DNA of 64,000 nt from Cedecea sp000277545 (GCA_050847315.1 CP193791.1), one strand, 5' to 3'; numbered from the stretch's first letter, positions 8,536 through 17,666 are shown. The notes: a model not told the origin generated them from the sequence alone. Made by a program: numbers and translations.

Positions 8536-9253
8536 TGATGTACAGAAATATTATGGCGACAATCACGTGCTGAAGGGCGTTAGCCTGGATATCGACATGG
8601 GCGAAGTGGTGTCGATCATCGGCCGCAGCGGCTCCGGCAAAAGTACGCTGCTGCGCTGTATGAACGGGCTGGAAGGCTACCAGGACGGCAGCATCAAGCT
8701 GGGCGGCATGACCATTACCGACCGCGAGTCGCAGGCGCGTGAAATCAGCCGTTCCGTGGGTATGGTGTTTCAGAACTTTAACCTATTCCCGCACATGACC
8801 GCGCTGGAAAACGTGATGCTGGCGCCGCGCAGGGTGCTGAATAAAAGCGCCGCCGAATGCCGCGAGTTGGGGCTGGAGATGCTCAATAAAGTCGGCCTGG
8901 GCGAGCGGGTGGATTACTACCCGGCTAACCTGTCCGGCGGCCAGCAGCAGCGCGTGGCCATTGCCCGCGCGCTGGCAATGAACCCAAAAGTCTTGCTGTG
9001 CGATGAAATCACCTCGGCGCTTGATCCGGAACTGGTGGGCGAAGTGCTGAAAGTACTGGAGCAGCTGGCGGCAGAAGGCATGACGCTGATTCTGGTCACT
9101 CACGAAATGAACTTTGCCCGGGAAGTCGGCGACCGCGTGGTGTTTATGCACCAGGGCAAAGTGTGGGAGCAGGGGGAAAGCAAGTCGTTCTTCGCCAATC
9201 CCCGGACTCAGGAACTGCAGCAGTTTATTTCGTCCGTGCGCGGGCTGGGTTAA
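8516..9253 (+). CDS. Amino-acid ABC transporter ATP-binding protein
   Basis: A 245-residue ATPase of the GlnQ/HisP type that drives the transporter. The Walker A motif GRSGSGKST is at residues 36-44; the signature LSGGQQQR and Walker B VLLCDEITSALDP follow, and the switch His is in LVTHEM. The start at 8516 was chosen because it gives the standard GlnQ-like length and N-terminus; a longer in-frame extension lies inside the permease gene. A terminator follows immediately. Confidence 0.94.
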   Translation: MPLITINDVQKYYGDNHVLKGVSLDIDMGEVVSIIGRSGSGKSTLLRCMNGLEGYQDGSIKLGGMTITDRESQAREISRSVGMVFQNFNLFPHMTALENVMLAPRRVLNKSAAECRELGLEMLNKVGLGERVDYYPANLSGGQQQRVAIARALAMNPKVLLCDEITSALDPELVGEVLKVLEQLAAEGMTLILVTHEMNFAREVGDRVVFMHQGKVWEQGESKSFFANPRTQELQQFISSVRGLG

Positions 9254-9259
9254 TCTTTG

Positions 9260-9294
9260 ACCGCCGGGCAACTGAGCGCGCCGGCGGTTTTTTA
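9260..9294 (+). terminator. Terminator of the amino-acid ABC operon
   Basis: ACCGCCGG (9260-9267) pairs with CCGGCGGT (9281-9288) and is followed by six T residues. It ends the four-gene operon before lysP. Confidence 0.9.
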
Positions 9295-9442
9295 ATTCCC
9301 CTCAACTTATCGGCCTGATAAGTGCCTCGCTAATAATCGCCGGGCGATCATGAAGCTCTCTTATAACCCGGGATTTCTGCTATCTGAACAAAGACGTTTT
9401 GTTACAATCTTGCCTCATTTTTTGGATAGGCAACAATTTCCT

Positions 9443-10912
9443 ATGGTTTCACAAGATAAAACGACAGAAGCGCCTGGCTTACGCCGCGAATTAAAGGCGC
9501 GCCACCTGACGATGATCGCCATCGGCGGATCCATCGGCACGGGGCTTTTCGTTGCCTCTGGGGCAACAATTTCTCAGGCAGGACCGGGCGGGGCGCTGCT
9601 CTCTTATATGCTGATTGGCCTGATGGTGTACTTCCTGATGACCAGCCTCGGCGAGCTGGCGGCGTTTATGCCGGTGTCCGGTTCTTTCGCGACCTACGGC
9701 CAGAAATATGTCGAAGACGGCTTCGGCTTCGCGCTCGGCTGGAACTATTGGTACAACTGGGCGGTGACCATCGCCGTTGACCTCGTGGCTGCACAGTTGG
9801 TGATGAATTACTGGTTCCCGGACACTCCAGGCTGGATCTGGAGCGCGCTGTTCCTGGGCATTATGTTCCTGCTGAACTGGATCTCCGTGAAGGGCTTTGG
9901 CGAAGCGGAATACTGGTTCTCGCTGATAAAAGTGACCACCGTCATCATCTTCATCATTGTGGGTGTGATGATGATCGTGGGTATTTTCAAAGGGGCGCAG
10001 CCGGTAGGCTGGAGCAACTGGACAACCGGCGACGCGCCGTTTGCCGGGGGCTTTGCCGCAATGATCGGCGTGGCGATGATCGTCGGCTTCTCTTTCCAGG
10101 GCACCGAGCTTATCGGGATTGCCGCCGGTGAATCCGCTGACCCGGAGAAAAACATTCCTCGCGCCGTGCGCCAGGTGTTCTGGCGTATCCTGCTGTTCTA
10201 CGTGTTCGCGATTCTGATTGTCAGCCTGATCATTCCTTATACCGATCCAAGCCTGCTGCGTAATGACGTGAAAGACATCAGCGTCAGTCCGTTCACTCTG
10301 GTGTTCCAGCACGCGGGCCTGCTGTCTGCGGCGGCGGTGATGAACGCCGTTATCCTGACGGCGGTGCTGTCTGCGGGTAACTCAGGGATGTACGCTTCCA
10401 CGCGCATGCTTTACACCCTGGCCTGCGACGGCAAAGCGCCGCGTATTTTCTCGAAGCTGTCCAAAGGTGGCGTGCCGCGTAACGCGCTGTATGCGACCAC
10501 CGTTATTGCCGCGCTGTGCTTCCTGACTTCTATGTTTGGCAACCAGACCGTTTACCTCTGGCTGCTGAATACCTCGGGGATGACCGGCTTTATCGCCTGG
10601 CTCGGGATTGCCATCAGCCACTATCGCTTCCGTCGCGGCTACGTGCTGCAGGGCAACGACATTAACGACCTGCCGTACCGCTCGGGCTTCTTCCCGATTG
10701 GGCCGATCTTCGCGTTCGTGCTGTGCCTGATCATCACGCTGGGCCAGAACTACGAAGCGTTCCTGTCGGATACCATTGACTGGGGCGGCGTGGCGGCGAC
10801 CTATATTGGCATCCCGCTGTTCCTGGCTATCTGGTTTGGCTACAAGATAACGAAGGGCAGCCGCTTTGTGCGCTACAGCGAAATGGAATTCCCGAAATTT
10901 CGTGAGAAATAA
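9443..10912 (+). CDS. lysP: Lysine-specific permease
   Basis: A 489-residue APC-family transporter that imports lysine with protons; in E. coli it also holds CadC inactive when lysine is scarce. Twelve hydrophobic segments are visible, and the family signature GGSIGTGLFVASG follows the N-terminal ARHLTMIAIGG. The start at 9443 reproduces the E. coli N-terminus and exact length; upstream in-frame codons to 9350 are unlikely to be used. It is a single-gene unit with a terminator on each side. Confidence 0.97.
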   Translation: MVSQDKTTEAPGLRRELKARHLTMIAIGGSIGTGLFVASGATISQAGPGGALLSYMLIGLMVYFLMTSLGELAAFMPVSGSFATYGQKYVEDGFGFALGWNYWYNWAVTIAVDLVAAQLVMNYWFPDTPGWIWSALFLGIMFLLNWISVKGFGEAEYWFSLIKVTTVIIFIIVGVMMIVGIFKGAQPVGWSNWTTGDAPFAGGFAAMIGVAMIVGFSFQGTELIGIAAGESADPEKNIPRAVRQVFWRILLFYVFAILIVSLIIPYTDPSLLRNDVKDISVSPFTLVFQHAGLLSAAAVMNAVILTAVLSAGNSGMYASTRMLYTLACDGKAPRIFSKLSKGGVPRNALYATTVIAALCFLTSMFGNQTVYLWLLNTSGMTGFIAWLGIAISHYRFRRGYVLQGNDINDLPYRSGFFPIGPIFAFVLCLIITLGQNYEAFLSDTIDWGGVAATYIGIPLFLAIWFGYKITKGSRFVRYSEMEFPKFREK

Positions 10913-10941
10913 GCCTTAGCAACAATAAGTTACTCTTTAGA

Positions 10942-10966
10942 GGGCGTGATCATCACGCCCTTTTTT
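10942..10966 (+). terminator. lysP terminator
   Basis: GGGCGTGA (10942-10949) and TCACGCCC (10953-10960) form a perfect 8-bp stem with a three-base loop, followed by six T residues. Confidence 0.92.
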
Positions 10967-11020
10967 ATTTCGCTCTCGCCAGCAATAATTCCTCCAGGTT
11001 ATAGTAGAGAACAATTAAAT

Positions 11021-11035
11021 TGATAACCATTATCA
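11021..11035 (+). promoter_or_regulatory. Fur box
   Basis: TGATAACCATTATCA matches the 7-1-7 Fur consensus TGATAATNATTATCA with one mismatch. It lies 49 bases before the iron transporter operon, so iron-loaded Fur should repress it. Confidence 0.88.
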
Positions 11036-11083
11036 TTTGCTTTATCGTTAACGCCATTCTTTAAGGAACGAAGGAGTGTTAGC

Positions 11084-12208
11084 GTGAAGCGTATGATTAA
11101 ATTCAAGAATATTTGTCTGGCCCTGGCATTAACCGCCGCTGGTTTGCCTGCCGCACTGGCCGCGACGGTGACCGATATCGTCGGGCGTGAAGTAACCATC
11201 CCGCAGAAGGTTGACCGCATTTTGCTGGGGGAAGGGCGGCTGTTTTATGCTCTGGCGCTGCTGGAAGGGCAAAAACCGATTGACCGTATCGTCGGCTGGC
11301 AGGGCGATTTCCGTAAGTTAGATACGCAGACTTACGCGGAATATAAAGCGAAATTCCCGAAAATTGATGACATTCCGCTGATTGGCAGTACCACCGCCGA
11401 CAGCGTCAGCCCGGAAAAAGTGCTGACTTTACACCCAGACGTGGCGATTTTTGGCCTGTCTGGTCACGGCCCTGGCCGCCACAGCGAGCTGGTCTCTCAG
11501 CTTGAAAAAGCGGGCGTCCCGGTGGTCTTCGTTGATTTTCGTACCTCGCCGCTGAAAAATACCTTGCCGAGCATGCGCGTGCTGGGCAAAGTGTTGCATC
11601 GCGAGAAACAGGCCGATGATTACATCGCCTTTTATGAAGCAAACCTGAAAAAAATTACCGACGTCACCGGCAAGATGGCGGAAAAAGACAAGCCATCCGT
11701 GTTCATAGAACTGCGTGCGGCGGCCATGGAAGAGTGCTGTGGTTCGGCGGGCAAGGGTAACATGGGCGACTTCATCGACCTGGCGGGCGGCACGAACATT
11801 GCCAAAAATCTGCTGCCGGGCGCGCTGGGCACCGTAAACCTGGAAAAAGTGCTTGCCGCTGATCCGCAGGTTTATATCGCCAGCGGCGGTAAAGCGCCTG
11901 GCTCAACCTCTCCGGGCGTAGTGCTTGGCGCTCAGGCTACTCAAGCCGAAGCGCAGGCCAGCCTCAAGAGCGTGCTGGAGCGTAAAGGCATTGACCAGTT
12001 AACCGCGGTCAAAGAAGGGCGCGCCTATGGCGTATGGCACAATTTCTACAATTCGCCGTACAACATCCTCGCGATTCAGGCGATGGCAACCTGGTTCCAT
12101 CCACAGCAGTTTGCTGAGGTGAACCCGGAACAGACAATGCAGCAACTTTATAAACAGTTCCTGGCGGTCGAGCCAACGGGAACGTACTGGACCGATCTTA
12201 AGAAGTAA
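11084..12208 (+). CDS. Iron-chelate ABC transporter, periplasmic binding protein
   Basis: A 374-residue TroA/FecB-like binding protein with a 26-residue signal peptide (cleavage after AALA). The mature start TVTDIVGREVTIPQKVDRI is typical of siderophore and haem binding proteins. A Cys pair occurs in MEECCGSAGKG. A GTG start at 11084 has AAGGAG seven bases before it; an ATG three codons later is possible. With the next two genes it forms a complete importer behind a Fur box, directly before cirA. The arrangement recalls the Yersinia yiuABC/yiuR iron cluster, but that assignment is by layout and general resemblance only. The exact ligand is unknown. Confidence 0.88.
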   Translation: MKRMIKFKNICLALALTAAGLPAALAATVTDIVGREVTIPQKVDRILLGEGRLFYALALLEGQKPIDRIVGWQGDFRKLDTQTYAEYKAKFPKIDDIPLIGSTTADSVSPEKVLTLHPDVAIFGLSGHGPGRHSELVSQLEKAGVPVVFVDFRTSPLKNTLPSMRVLGKVLHREKQADDYIAFYEANLKKITDVTGKMAEKDKPSVFIELRAAAMEECCGSAGKGNMGDFIDLAGGTNIAKNLLPGALGTVNLEKVLAADPQVYIASGGKAPGSTSPGVVLGAQATQAEAQASLKSVLERKGIDQLTAVKEGRAYGVWHNFYNSPYNILAIQAMATWFHPQQFAEVNPEQTMQQLYKQFLAVEPTGTYWTDLKK

Positions 12209-12223
12209 CGAAGGTAAGACTTA

Positions 12224-13300
12224 ATGAGTGCCACCACCGATCCAATGCCAAACGAGGCGCAGCCTGCCACCATCATGGGGCGATACCAGCAGGTGCTACG
12301 TCACCGCTATTTGCTGATGGGGGCGCTGGTTATTGCGATTTTCGCCTCGCTACTGCTGGACTTTACCCTTGGTCCGTCCGGGCTGCCGCTGGATACGCTG
12401 TGGCAGACTCTGATTGACCCGGCCAGCGCTAACGCCGGTACGCGGGTGATCGTGTGGGACATTCGTCTGCCTTATGCGCTGATGGCGCTGCTGGTCGGTA
12501 TGGCGCTGGGCCTGGCGGGGGCGGAGATGCAAACCATCCTCAATAACCCGCTGGCCAGCCCGTTTACCCTCGGCGTTTCCTCCGCCGCAGCCTTTGGTGC
12601 CGCGTTGGCGATTATCCTCGGCATCGGTATTCCTGGGGTGCCCGATCAGTGGTTTATCTCCGCCAACGCCTTCGTCTTTGCACTGTTTGCCGCGCTGATG
12701 CTGGACGCCATTACCCGCTGGACCCGCGTGGCAAGTTCCGGCGTGGTGCTGTTTGGTATCGCGCTGGTGTTCACCTTTAACGCCCTGGTGTCGATGCTGC
12801 AGTTTATCGCCAGCGAAGACACGCTGCAGGGGCTGGTGTTCTGGACGATGGGCAGCCTGGCGCGAGCCTCCTGGGACAAGCTCGGCGTGCTGCTGCTGGC
12901 CTTCGCCATCATCATGCCGATTTCTATGCTGAGTTCCTGGAAGCTGACCGCGCTGCGCTTAGGCGAAGATCGTGCTGTCAGTTTTGGCATCGACGTAAAG
13001 CGTCTGCGTTTAGGCACGTTGCTGCGCATCAGTATTTTGTCCGCGCTGTCCGTGGCGTTTGTCGGCCCCATTGGTTTTATCGGCCTGGTGGCACCGCACA
13101 TCGCCCGTATGCTGTTTGGCGAAGATCATCGTTTCTATCTCCCGGGCAGCGTGCTGGTCGGTGCTCTGGTGCTGTCGCTGGCGTCGGTTGCCTCTAAAAA
13201 CATTATCCCTGGCGTCATTATTCCGGTGGGGATTGTCACCTCGCTGGTGGGCGTGCCGTTCTTCCTGAGTATTATTCTGCGCCATAAGGGGAACGTGTGA
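12224..13300 (+). CDS. Iron-chelate ABC transporter permease (FecCD family)
   Basis: A 358-residue inner-membrane protein with about nine or ten hydrophobic segments. The FecCD/BtuC signatures are clear: LPYALMALLVGMALGLAGAE near the start, NNPLASPFTLGVSSAAAFGA in the middle and GPIGFIGLVAPHIARMLFG towards the C-terminus. It should form the homodimeric channel for the siderophore complex. A weak purine-rich site (AAGG) precedes the ATG, and the last base of its stop codon is the first base of the ATPase start. Confidence 0.93.
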   Translation: MSATTDPMPNEAQPATIMGRYQQVLRHRYLLMGALVIAIFASLLLDFTLGPSGLPLDTLWQTLIDPASANAGTRVIVWDIRLPYALMALLVGMALGLAGAEMQTILNNPLASPFTLGVSSAAAFGAALAIILGIGIPGVPDQWFISANAFVFALFAALMLDAITRWTRVASSGVVLFGIALVFTFNALVSMLQFIASEDTLQGLVFWTMGSLARASWDKLGVLLLAFAIIMPISMLSSWKLTALRLGEDRAVSFGIDVKRLRLGTLLRISILSALSVAFVGPIGFIGLVAPHIARMLFGEDHRFYLPGSVLVGALVLSLASVASKNIIPGVIIPVGIVTSLVGVPFFLSIILRHKGNV

Positions 13301-14085
13301 TGCAGGGCTTAAAGATTGATGCATTCAACGCCGGTTACCCGAAGCGTCAAATCATCGAAAACCTGAGCGTGCCAACGCTGCCGCGGGGCAAAATCACCGT
13401 GCTGCTGGGGCCGAACGGCTGCGGGAAATCGACGCTGCTGCGTTCGCTGGCGGGGCTGAATCGCGCGGAAGGGCAGCTGTATCTTGATGGTGAAGATTTA
13501 ATGGCTTTGCCGTTCGCCAAACGCGCCGAAAAAGTGGTTTATCTGCCGCAGTCGCTGCCGCAGGGCGTCCATCTCCACGTGCTGGAGTCCATTATCGTGG
13601 CGCAGCGCGCGTCCGGTGGCCGCCACAGCGCTGAAAGCGAAGCGCAGGTCATGCAACTGCTGAAACAGCTGGGGATCTCGCACCTGGCGCTGAGCTACCT
13701 CGACCAGCTTTCCGGCGGGCAAAAACAGCTGGTGGGCCTGGCGCAGTCTTTGATTCGCCGTCCGTCCCTGCTGCTGCTCGACGAACCGCTGAGCGCGCTG
13801 GATTTAAATTACCAGTTCCACGTCATGGATCTGGTCGCCCGCGAAACCCGCGAGCGTAATATCGTCACCGTTGTGGTGGTGCACGACATCAATATTGCTT
13901 TACGCCATAGCGAGCACGTTCTCATGCTGCGCGACGGCAAACTGGTTGCCAGCGGCGAGCCGGAGGAAGTGATTACTCCGCGCAGTCTGGCCCAGGTTTA
14001 CGGCGTGAAGGGGCGCATTGAACGCTGCTCACAGGGCGTTGCCCAGGTGCTGATCGACGGCCTGGTGGAAACGCCCACCGTATAA
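13300..14085 (+). CDS. Iron-chelate ABC transporter ATP-binding protein
   Basis: A 261-residue ATPase of the FepC/FecE group: Walker A GPNGCGKST, signature LSGGQKQL, Walker B LLLLDEPLSALD and switch His in VVHDIN. The ATG at 13300 overlaps the permease stop (TGATG); a GTG one codon earlier is also possible. No terminator with a T run follows, and cirA starts 126 bases later, so read-through into cirA is plausible. Confidence 0.93.
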   Translation: MQGLKIDAFNAGYPKRQIIENLSVPTLPRGKITVLLGPNGCGKSTLLRSLAGLNRAEGQLYLDGEDLMALPFAKRAEKVVYLPQSLPQGVHLHVLESIIVAQRASGGRHSAESEAQVMQLLKQLGISHLALSYLDQLSGGQKQLVGLAQSLIRRPSLLLLDEPLSALDLNYQFHVMDLVARETRERNIVTVVVVHDINIALRHSEHVLMLRDGKLVASGEPEEVITPRSLAQVYGVKGRIERCSQGVAQVLIDGLVETPTV

Positions 14086-14117
14086 CAACGCATTTCAGAA
14101 ATACTAAGGAACACAGT

Positions 14118-14153
14118 ATGCAGCCGGCGGCCAATGTAGCCGCTGGCGCATAG
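14118..14153 (+). other. Possible 11-codon leader peptide before cirA
   Basis: ATG followed by ten sense codons and TAG encodes MQPAANVAAGA, with AAGGA a few bases upstream. Its codons form a hairpin (14123-14131 with 14139-14147). It sits in the ABC-cirA spacer and could couple translation or attenuation, or be chance. There is no direct support beyond the ribosome site and the hairpin. Confidence 0.25.
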
Positions 14154-14211
14154 TGCAATGTGAGCGCTAAACGGTTGTTTCGTTTGTAATTCACCTCATG
14201 GAGAGAAAGAA

Positions 14212-16182
14212 ATGTTAAGGTTGAATCCCATTGTCCGGGGAGGACTTTGTGCGTCTGTACTTGGTCTGGCTTTTCCCGTCATCGCCGACGATCGCGAAGA
14301 AACCCTCGTTGTCACCGCGTCTGCCACCGAGCAAAACCTCAAAGATGCGCCCGCCAGTATCAGCGTCATCACCCGGGACGAACTGCAAAAAAAACCGGTT
14401 AACAATCTGAAGGATGTGCTGCAGAACGTGCCTGGCGTCCAGCTGACCAACGAAGGGGATAACCGCCGGGGCGTCAGTCTGCGAGGCCTGGACAGCAGCT
14501 ACACCCTGATTCTGGTGGACGGTAAACGAGTCAACTCCCGTAATGCGGTATTCCGCCATAACGACTTCGATCTGAACTGGATCCCGGCGGATGCCATCGA
14601 GCGCATCGAAGTGGTGCGCGGGCCGATGTCCTCCCTGTATGGTTCCGACGCCCTCGGCGGCGTGGTGAACATCATCACCCGTAAAGTTGGTAAAGCCTGG
14701 CACGGCACCTTCACCGTAGATTCCACGGTGCAAGAACACCGCGATCGCGGCGACACCTATAACGGCAACTTTTTCACCAGCGGCCCGCTGATTGACGACG
14801 TGCTGGGCGTAAAAGTCTATGGCAGCCTGGGCAAGCGCCAGAAGGACGGCCAACAGGCGTCAACGACCAACGCCAGCGGCCTGACGCCGCAGATTGAAGG
14901 CTTCACTTCCCGCAATGCCAGCACCGAGTTTGCCTGGACGCCGGCTGAAAATCAGGATGTCACCGTGGGCTACGGCTTTGACCGTCAGGACAGGGAATCT
15001 GACTCGCTGGATAAGAATCGCATCGAACGTCAGGATTACTCCCTCGGGCATAACGGCCGCTGGGGCTTCGGCAATACCGAACTGCGTTTCTATGGCGACA
15101 AAATCGATAACCTGAATCCAGGCAACAGCGGGGCAATCACTTCACGCAACAACAGCCTGGACGGCAAGCTGGTGCTGCCGCTCAGCGACATCAACCAGTT
15201 TCTGACCTTCGGCGGGGAGTGGCGGCATGACAAGCTGAGCGATCCGGTGAATATTACCGGCGGTAATAGCTCGCAAACCTCGGCCAGCCAGTACGCCCTG
15301 TTTATTGAAGACGAATGGCGCATCTTTGAGCCGCTGGCGCTGACCACCGGCATTCGTATGGATGACCATGAAACCTACGGTGACCACTGGAGCCCGCGGG
15401 CCTATCTGGTTTATAACGCGACGGATACCGTCACCGTCAAAGGTGGCTGGGCCACGGCCTTCAAAGCGCCGTCTCTGCTGCAGCTTAGCCCGGACTGGAC
15501 CAGTAAATCCTGCCGTGGTGCCTGCCAGATTGTCGGCAGCCCTGACCTGAAGCCGGAAACCAGCGAAAGCTTTGAGCTGGGGCTGTATTACGCCGGGGAC
15601 GAAGGCATTCTGGACGGCGTGAGCGGCAGCGTGACCGCTTTCCAGAACAACGTTGAGGATATGATTGATATTCAGCGTACCGCGAACCGTAGCGTGGCAC
15701 CGTCTTACTCAAACTTTGTGGGCTTTGATAAGAGCGGTAACCCAATCTTCCGCTATTACAACGTGAACAAAGCTCGCATCCGCGGCGTAGAAACCGAGCT
15801 AAAAATACCGTTTAACGACCAGTGGAAACTGTCGCTGAACTACACCTATAACGACGGGCGCGACCTGAGCAACGGCGGCAATAAACCGCTGCAGCAGCAG
15901 TCGTTCCACACCGCCAACGGCACCGTTGACTGGGCGCCGCTGGAGGACTGGTCGTTCTATGTGTCGGCGAACTACACCGGCAAGCAGCGTGCGGTATCCG
16001 CGACGGATAAAACACCCGGCGGCTACATCGTGTGGAACACCGGCGGAGCCTGGAAAGCGACCAAGAACGTGAAGGTGCGGGCAGGGGTTCTGAACCTCGG
16101 CGACAAAGATCTGAATCGTGATATCTACAGCTATAACGAAGACGGTCGCCGCTACTTTATGGCGCTGGATTATAGTTTCTAA
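14212..16182 (+). CDS. cirA: TonB-dependent catecholate siderophore receptor (colicin I receptor)
   Basis: A 656-residue outer-membrane beta-barrel that takes up ferric catecholates such as dihydroxybenzoylserine and is the receptor for colicins Ia/Ib in E. coli. A 25-residue signal peptide ends PVIA; the TonB box is ETLVV in the first mature residues; the plug domain contains NVPGVQLTNEGDNRRGVSLRG and VVRGPMSSLYGSDALGG; the barrel ends in the required C-terminal Phe (YSF). It follows lysP in E. coli as well, but here an iron ABC importer lies between them. No Fur box was seen in its own 126-base upstream spacer, so it may depend on the ABC operon promoter. Confidence 0.96.
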   Translation: MLRLNPIVRGGLCASVLGLAFPVIADDREETLVVTASATEQNLKDAPASISVITRDELQKKPVNNLKDVLQNVPGVQLTNEGDNRRGVSLRGLDSSYTLILVDGKRVNSRNAVFRHNDFDLNWIPADAIERIEVVRGPMSSLYGSDALGGVVNIITRKVGKAWHGTFTVDSTVQEHRDRGDTYNGNFFTSGPLIDDVLGVKVYGSLGKRQKDGQQASTTNASGLTPQIEGFTSRNASTEFAWTPAENQDVTVGYGFDRQDRESDSLDKNRIERQDYSLGHNGRWGFGNTELRFYGDKIDNLNPGNSGAITSRNNSLDGKLVLPLSDINQFLTFGGEWRHDKLSDPVNITGGNSSQTSASQYALFIEDEWRIFEPLALTTGIRMDDHETYGDHWSPRAYLVYNATDTVTVKGGWATAFKAPSLLQLSPDWTSKSCRGACQIVGSPDLKPETSESFELGLYYAGDEGILDGVSGSVTAFQNNVEDMIDIQRTANRSVAPSYSNFVGFDKSGNPIFRYYNVNKARIRGVETELKIPFNDQWKLSLNYTYNDGRDLSNGGNKPLQQQSFHTANGTVDWAPLEDWSFYVSANYTGKQRAVSATDKTPGGYIVWNTGGAWKATKNVKVRAGVLNLGDKDLNRDIYSYNEDGRRYFMALDYSF

Positions 16183-16197
16183 GTTGTGGATACCCGT

Positions 16198-16256
16198 CCC
16201 TGGAACGGCGGCAATGTTTCTTTAAATTCCGCTGTCCAGGGCGGTGACTATATTTT
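16198..16256 (+). terminator. Probable cirA terminator
   Basis: CCCTGGA-A-CGGCGG (16198-16211) pairs with CCGCTG-TCCAGGG (16229-16241), followed after about ten bases by a T-rich run. The stem is strong; the T run is not immediately adjacent. Confidence 0.6.
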
Positions 16257-16301
16257 TCTTTCTAAATCTTCAGGGAGAGATCTTTTGCCCTGTCGTTTTT
16301 C

Positions 16302-16368
16302 CGTTCACCTGTAGATTTGTTTTCCCTCTACGCTCAGAGTACGGTGAACGTGTCAGGGGGCATTACGC
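16302..16368 (+). other. Left fragment of structured element copy A
   Basis: CGTTCACC (16302-16309) can pair with GGTGAACG (16343-16350). It is followed by TGTCAGGGGGCAT (16351-16363), which is the left arm of a palindrome whose right arm lies beyond the IS at 17672-17684. GGTGAACGT (16343-16351) also occurs at the outer end of copy B (minus strand, 18132-18124). This shows that copy A once ran continuously from here across the IS target site. Confidence 0.6.
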
Positions 16369-17666
16369 TGTATGAACTGGCACATAGGTAACACTTTAAA
16401 CCGGGCACATGGGTAACAGGTTATAACTGGTACGGTAAACTGAGTGAGGAGGTTTATCGTGCCCTGGCTTGAGACTGTTACCATGCAACGAATGCAATTT
16501 GTCATGGCATGCCTTGTAGACGGATTATCTGTCAGCGATGCCTGTCGCAGATTCAATATCAGCCGTAAAACGGGCTATAAGTGGTTAGCTCGTTTTTCAG
16601 GCGAAGATGTTAACTCTCTGGCTGACCGTTCCAGGGCACGCCATCATCAAAACACCATTCCTGAGTCGATGGTTCAGTTGCTGCTGAAAACTAAAAAGCA
16701 GTACATGCTGTGGGGGCCAGAAAAAATCAGGCAATATCTGCTCAATCTGGATACTCCCGGTGTCCCTGCCGCAAGCACTGTCGGCCAGATATTCAAGTCT
16801 CATGGATTGGTAAAAGCACGCCCCCCTGTTCGATTCAAGCCGACACAGCCCCATGTTCTGTATGAGGTCAAAGAGCCCAATGATGTCTGGAGTGCTGATT
16901 TTAAAGGGAAATTTAAACATGCTAACGGGAAATGGTGTTACCCGCTCACGCTGACGGATAACTGCAGCCGGATCATCCTCGCCAGTGAGGCGACCTATTC
17001 CCCTAATAATGCCTTTGTCGTTTCCTGCCTCGAGCGCATTTTTATTGAAAACGGCATGCCCCAATTATTACGGACTGATAACGGTGCACCCTTTGCCGGA
17101 CATGGGGTGTGGGGGTTGAGTGTCATGTCCGTCTGGTTATTAAAATGTGGCATTATTCCTGAACGTATCCGGCCAGGTAAACCGACTGAAAACGGGCGTC
17201 ACGAAAGAATGCACCGGACAATGAAGGAAGCGCTCAACCAACATTGCTCATTTTCTTCTCTGGAAGAACAGCAACAATGGTTTGACAGATGGCGAAAGGA
17301 ATTCAACGAGATAAGGCCGCATAAAGCGCTTCAGGGTAAAACGCCGGCCTCGGTCTGGAAACCTTCGGAAAGACAGTTTGCGGGGCCACGAACAGAAATG
17401 CCTGTCCCGGATAATGCCAGAATGTTGAGAGTCGCGCAGAGAGGAGATTTATGGTTCAACAGTACCCGAATATTTCTGAGTGAAGCGCTACGAAATGAGT
17501 GGGTCTGGATGAAACCGTTGAATGAGCAATGCGACGAAATAGGATTTGGTGAACTGATACTGGCGCATTACGACAGAATCAATCACCGTATCCTGAGGTT
17601 AGATTGAGAGAAAGGTGTAACCCATGTGACCGGTCAGTTCTGTAACCCATGTGACCGGTTCATACA
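16369..17666 (+). mobile_element. IS481-type insertion sequence (1298 bp)
   Basis: The element carries one DDE transposase gene. Its ends are inverted repeats: the left starts TGTATGAACTGG at 16369, and the complement of the right starts TGTATGAACCGG at 17666. They match over about 26 bases, with CACAT and GGT.ACA shared further in. ACGC flanks both ends (16365-16368 and 17667-17670) as a 4-base target duplication. A second pair of GGCACATGGGTAACA-like motifs lies just inside each end. The IS interrupts a palindrome exactly in its loop. Element and gene appear intact, so it may be active. Confidence 0.92.
16459..17607 (+). CDS. IS481-family transposase
   Basis: A 382-residue transposase with an N-terminal helix-turn-helix region (VSDACRRFNISRKTGYKWLARF) and an integrase-like catalytic core. 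The DDE residues are visible in DVWSADFKGKF, LRTDNGAPFAG and PTENGRHERMHRTMKEA. The GTG at 16459 is preferred because GAGGAGG lies six bases upstream; an earlier in-frame GTG overlaps that site. The C-terminal region after the core is complete, and the gene shows no frameshift. The family assignment rests on the spacing of core motifs and on the TGT-starting ends. Confidence 0.92.
   Translation: MPWLETVTMQRMQFVMACLVDGLSVSDACRRFNISRKTGYKWLARFSGEDVNSLADRSRARHHQNTIPESMVQLLLKTKKQYMLWGPEKIRQYLLNLDTPGVPAASTVGQIFKSHGLVKARPPVRFKPTQPHVLYEVKEPNDVWSADFKGKFKHANGKWCYPLTLTDNCSRIILASEATYSPNNAFVVSCLERIFIENGMPQLLRTDNGAPFAGHGVWGLSVMSVWLLKCGIIPERIRPGKPTENGRHERMHRTMKEALNQHCSFSSLEEQQQWFDRWRKEFNEIRPHKALQGKTPASVWKPSERQFAGPRTEMPVPDNARMLRVAQRGDLWFNSTRIFLSEALRNEWVWMKPLNEQCDEIGFGELILAHYDRINHRILRLD

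Noticed and set aside
9350..9442. Longer N-terminus for lysP
   Set aside because: The extra residues are not in the E. coli protein, and the DNA looks like a promoter or leader.
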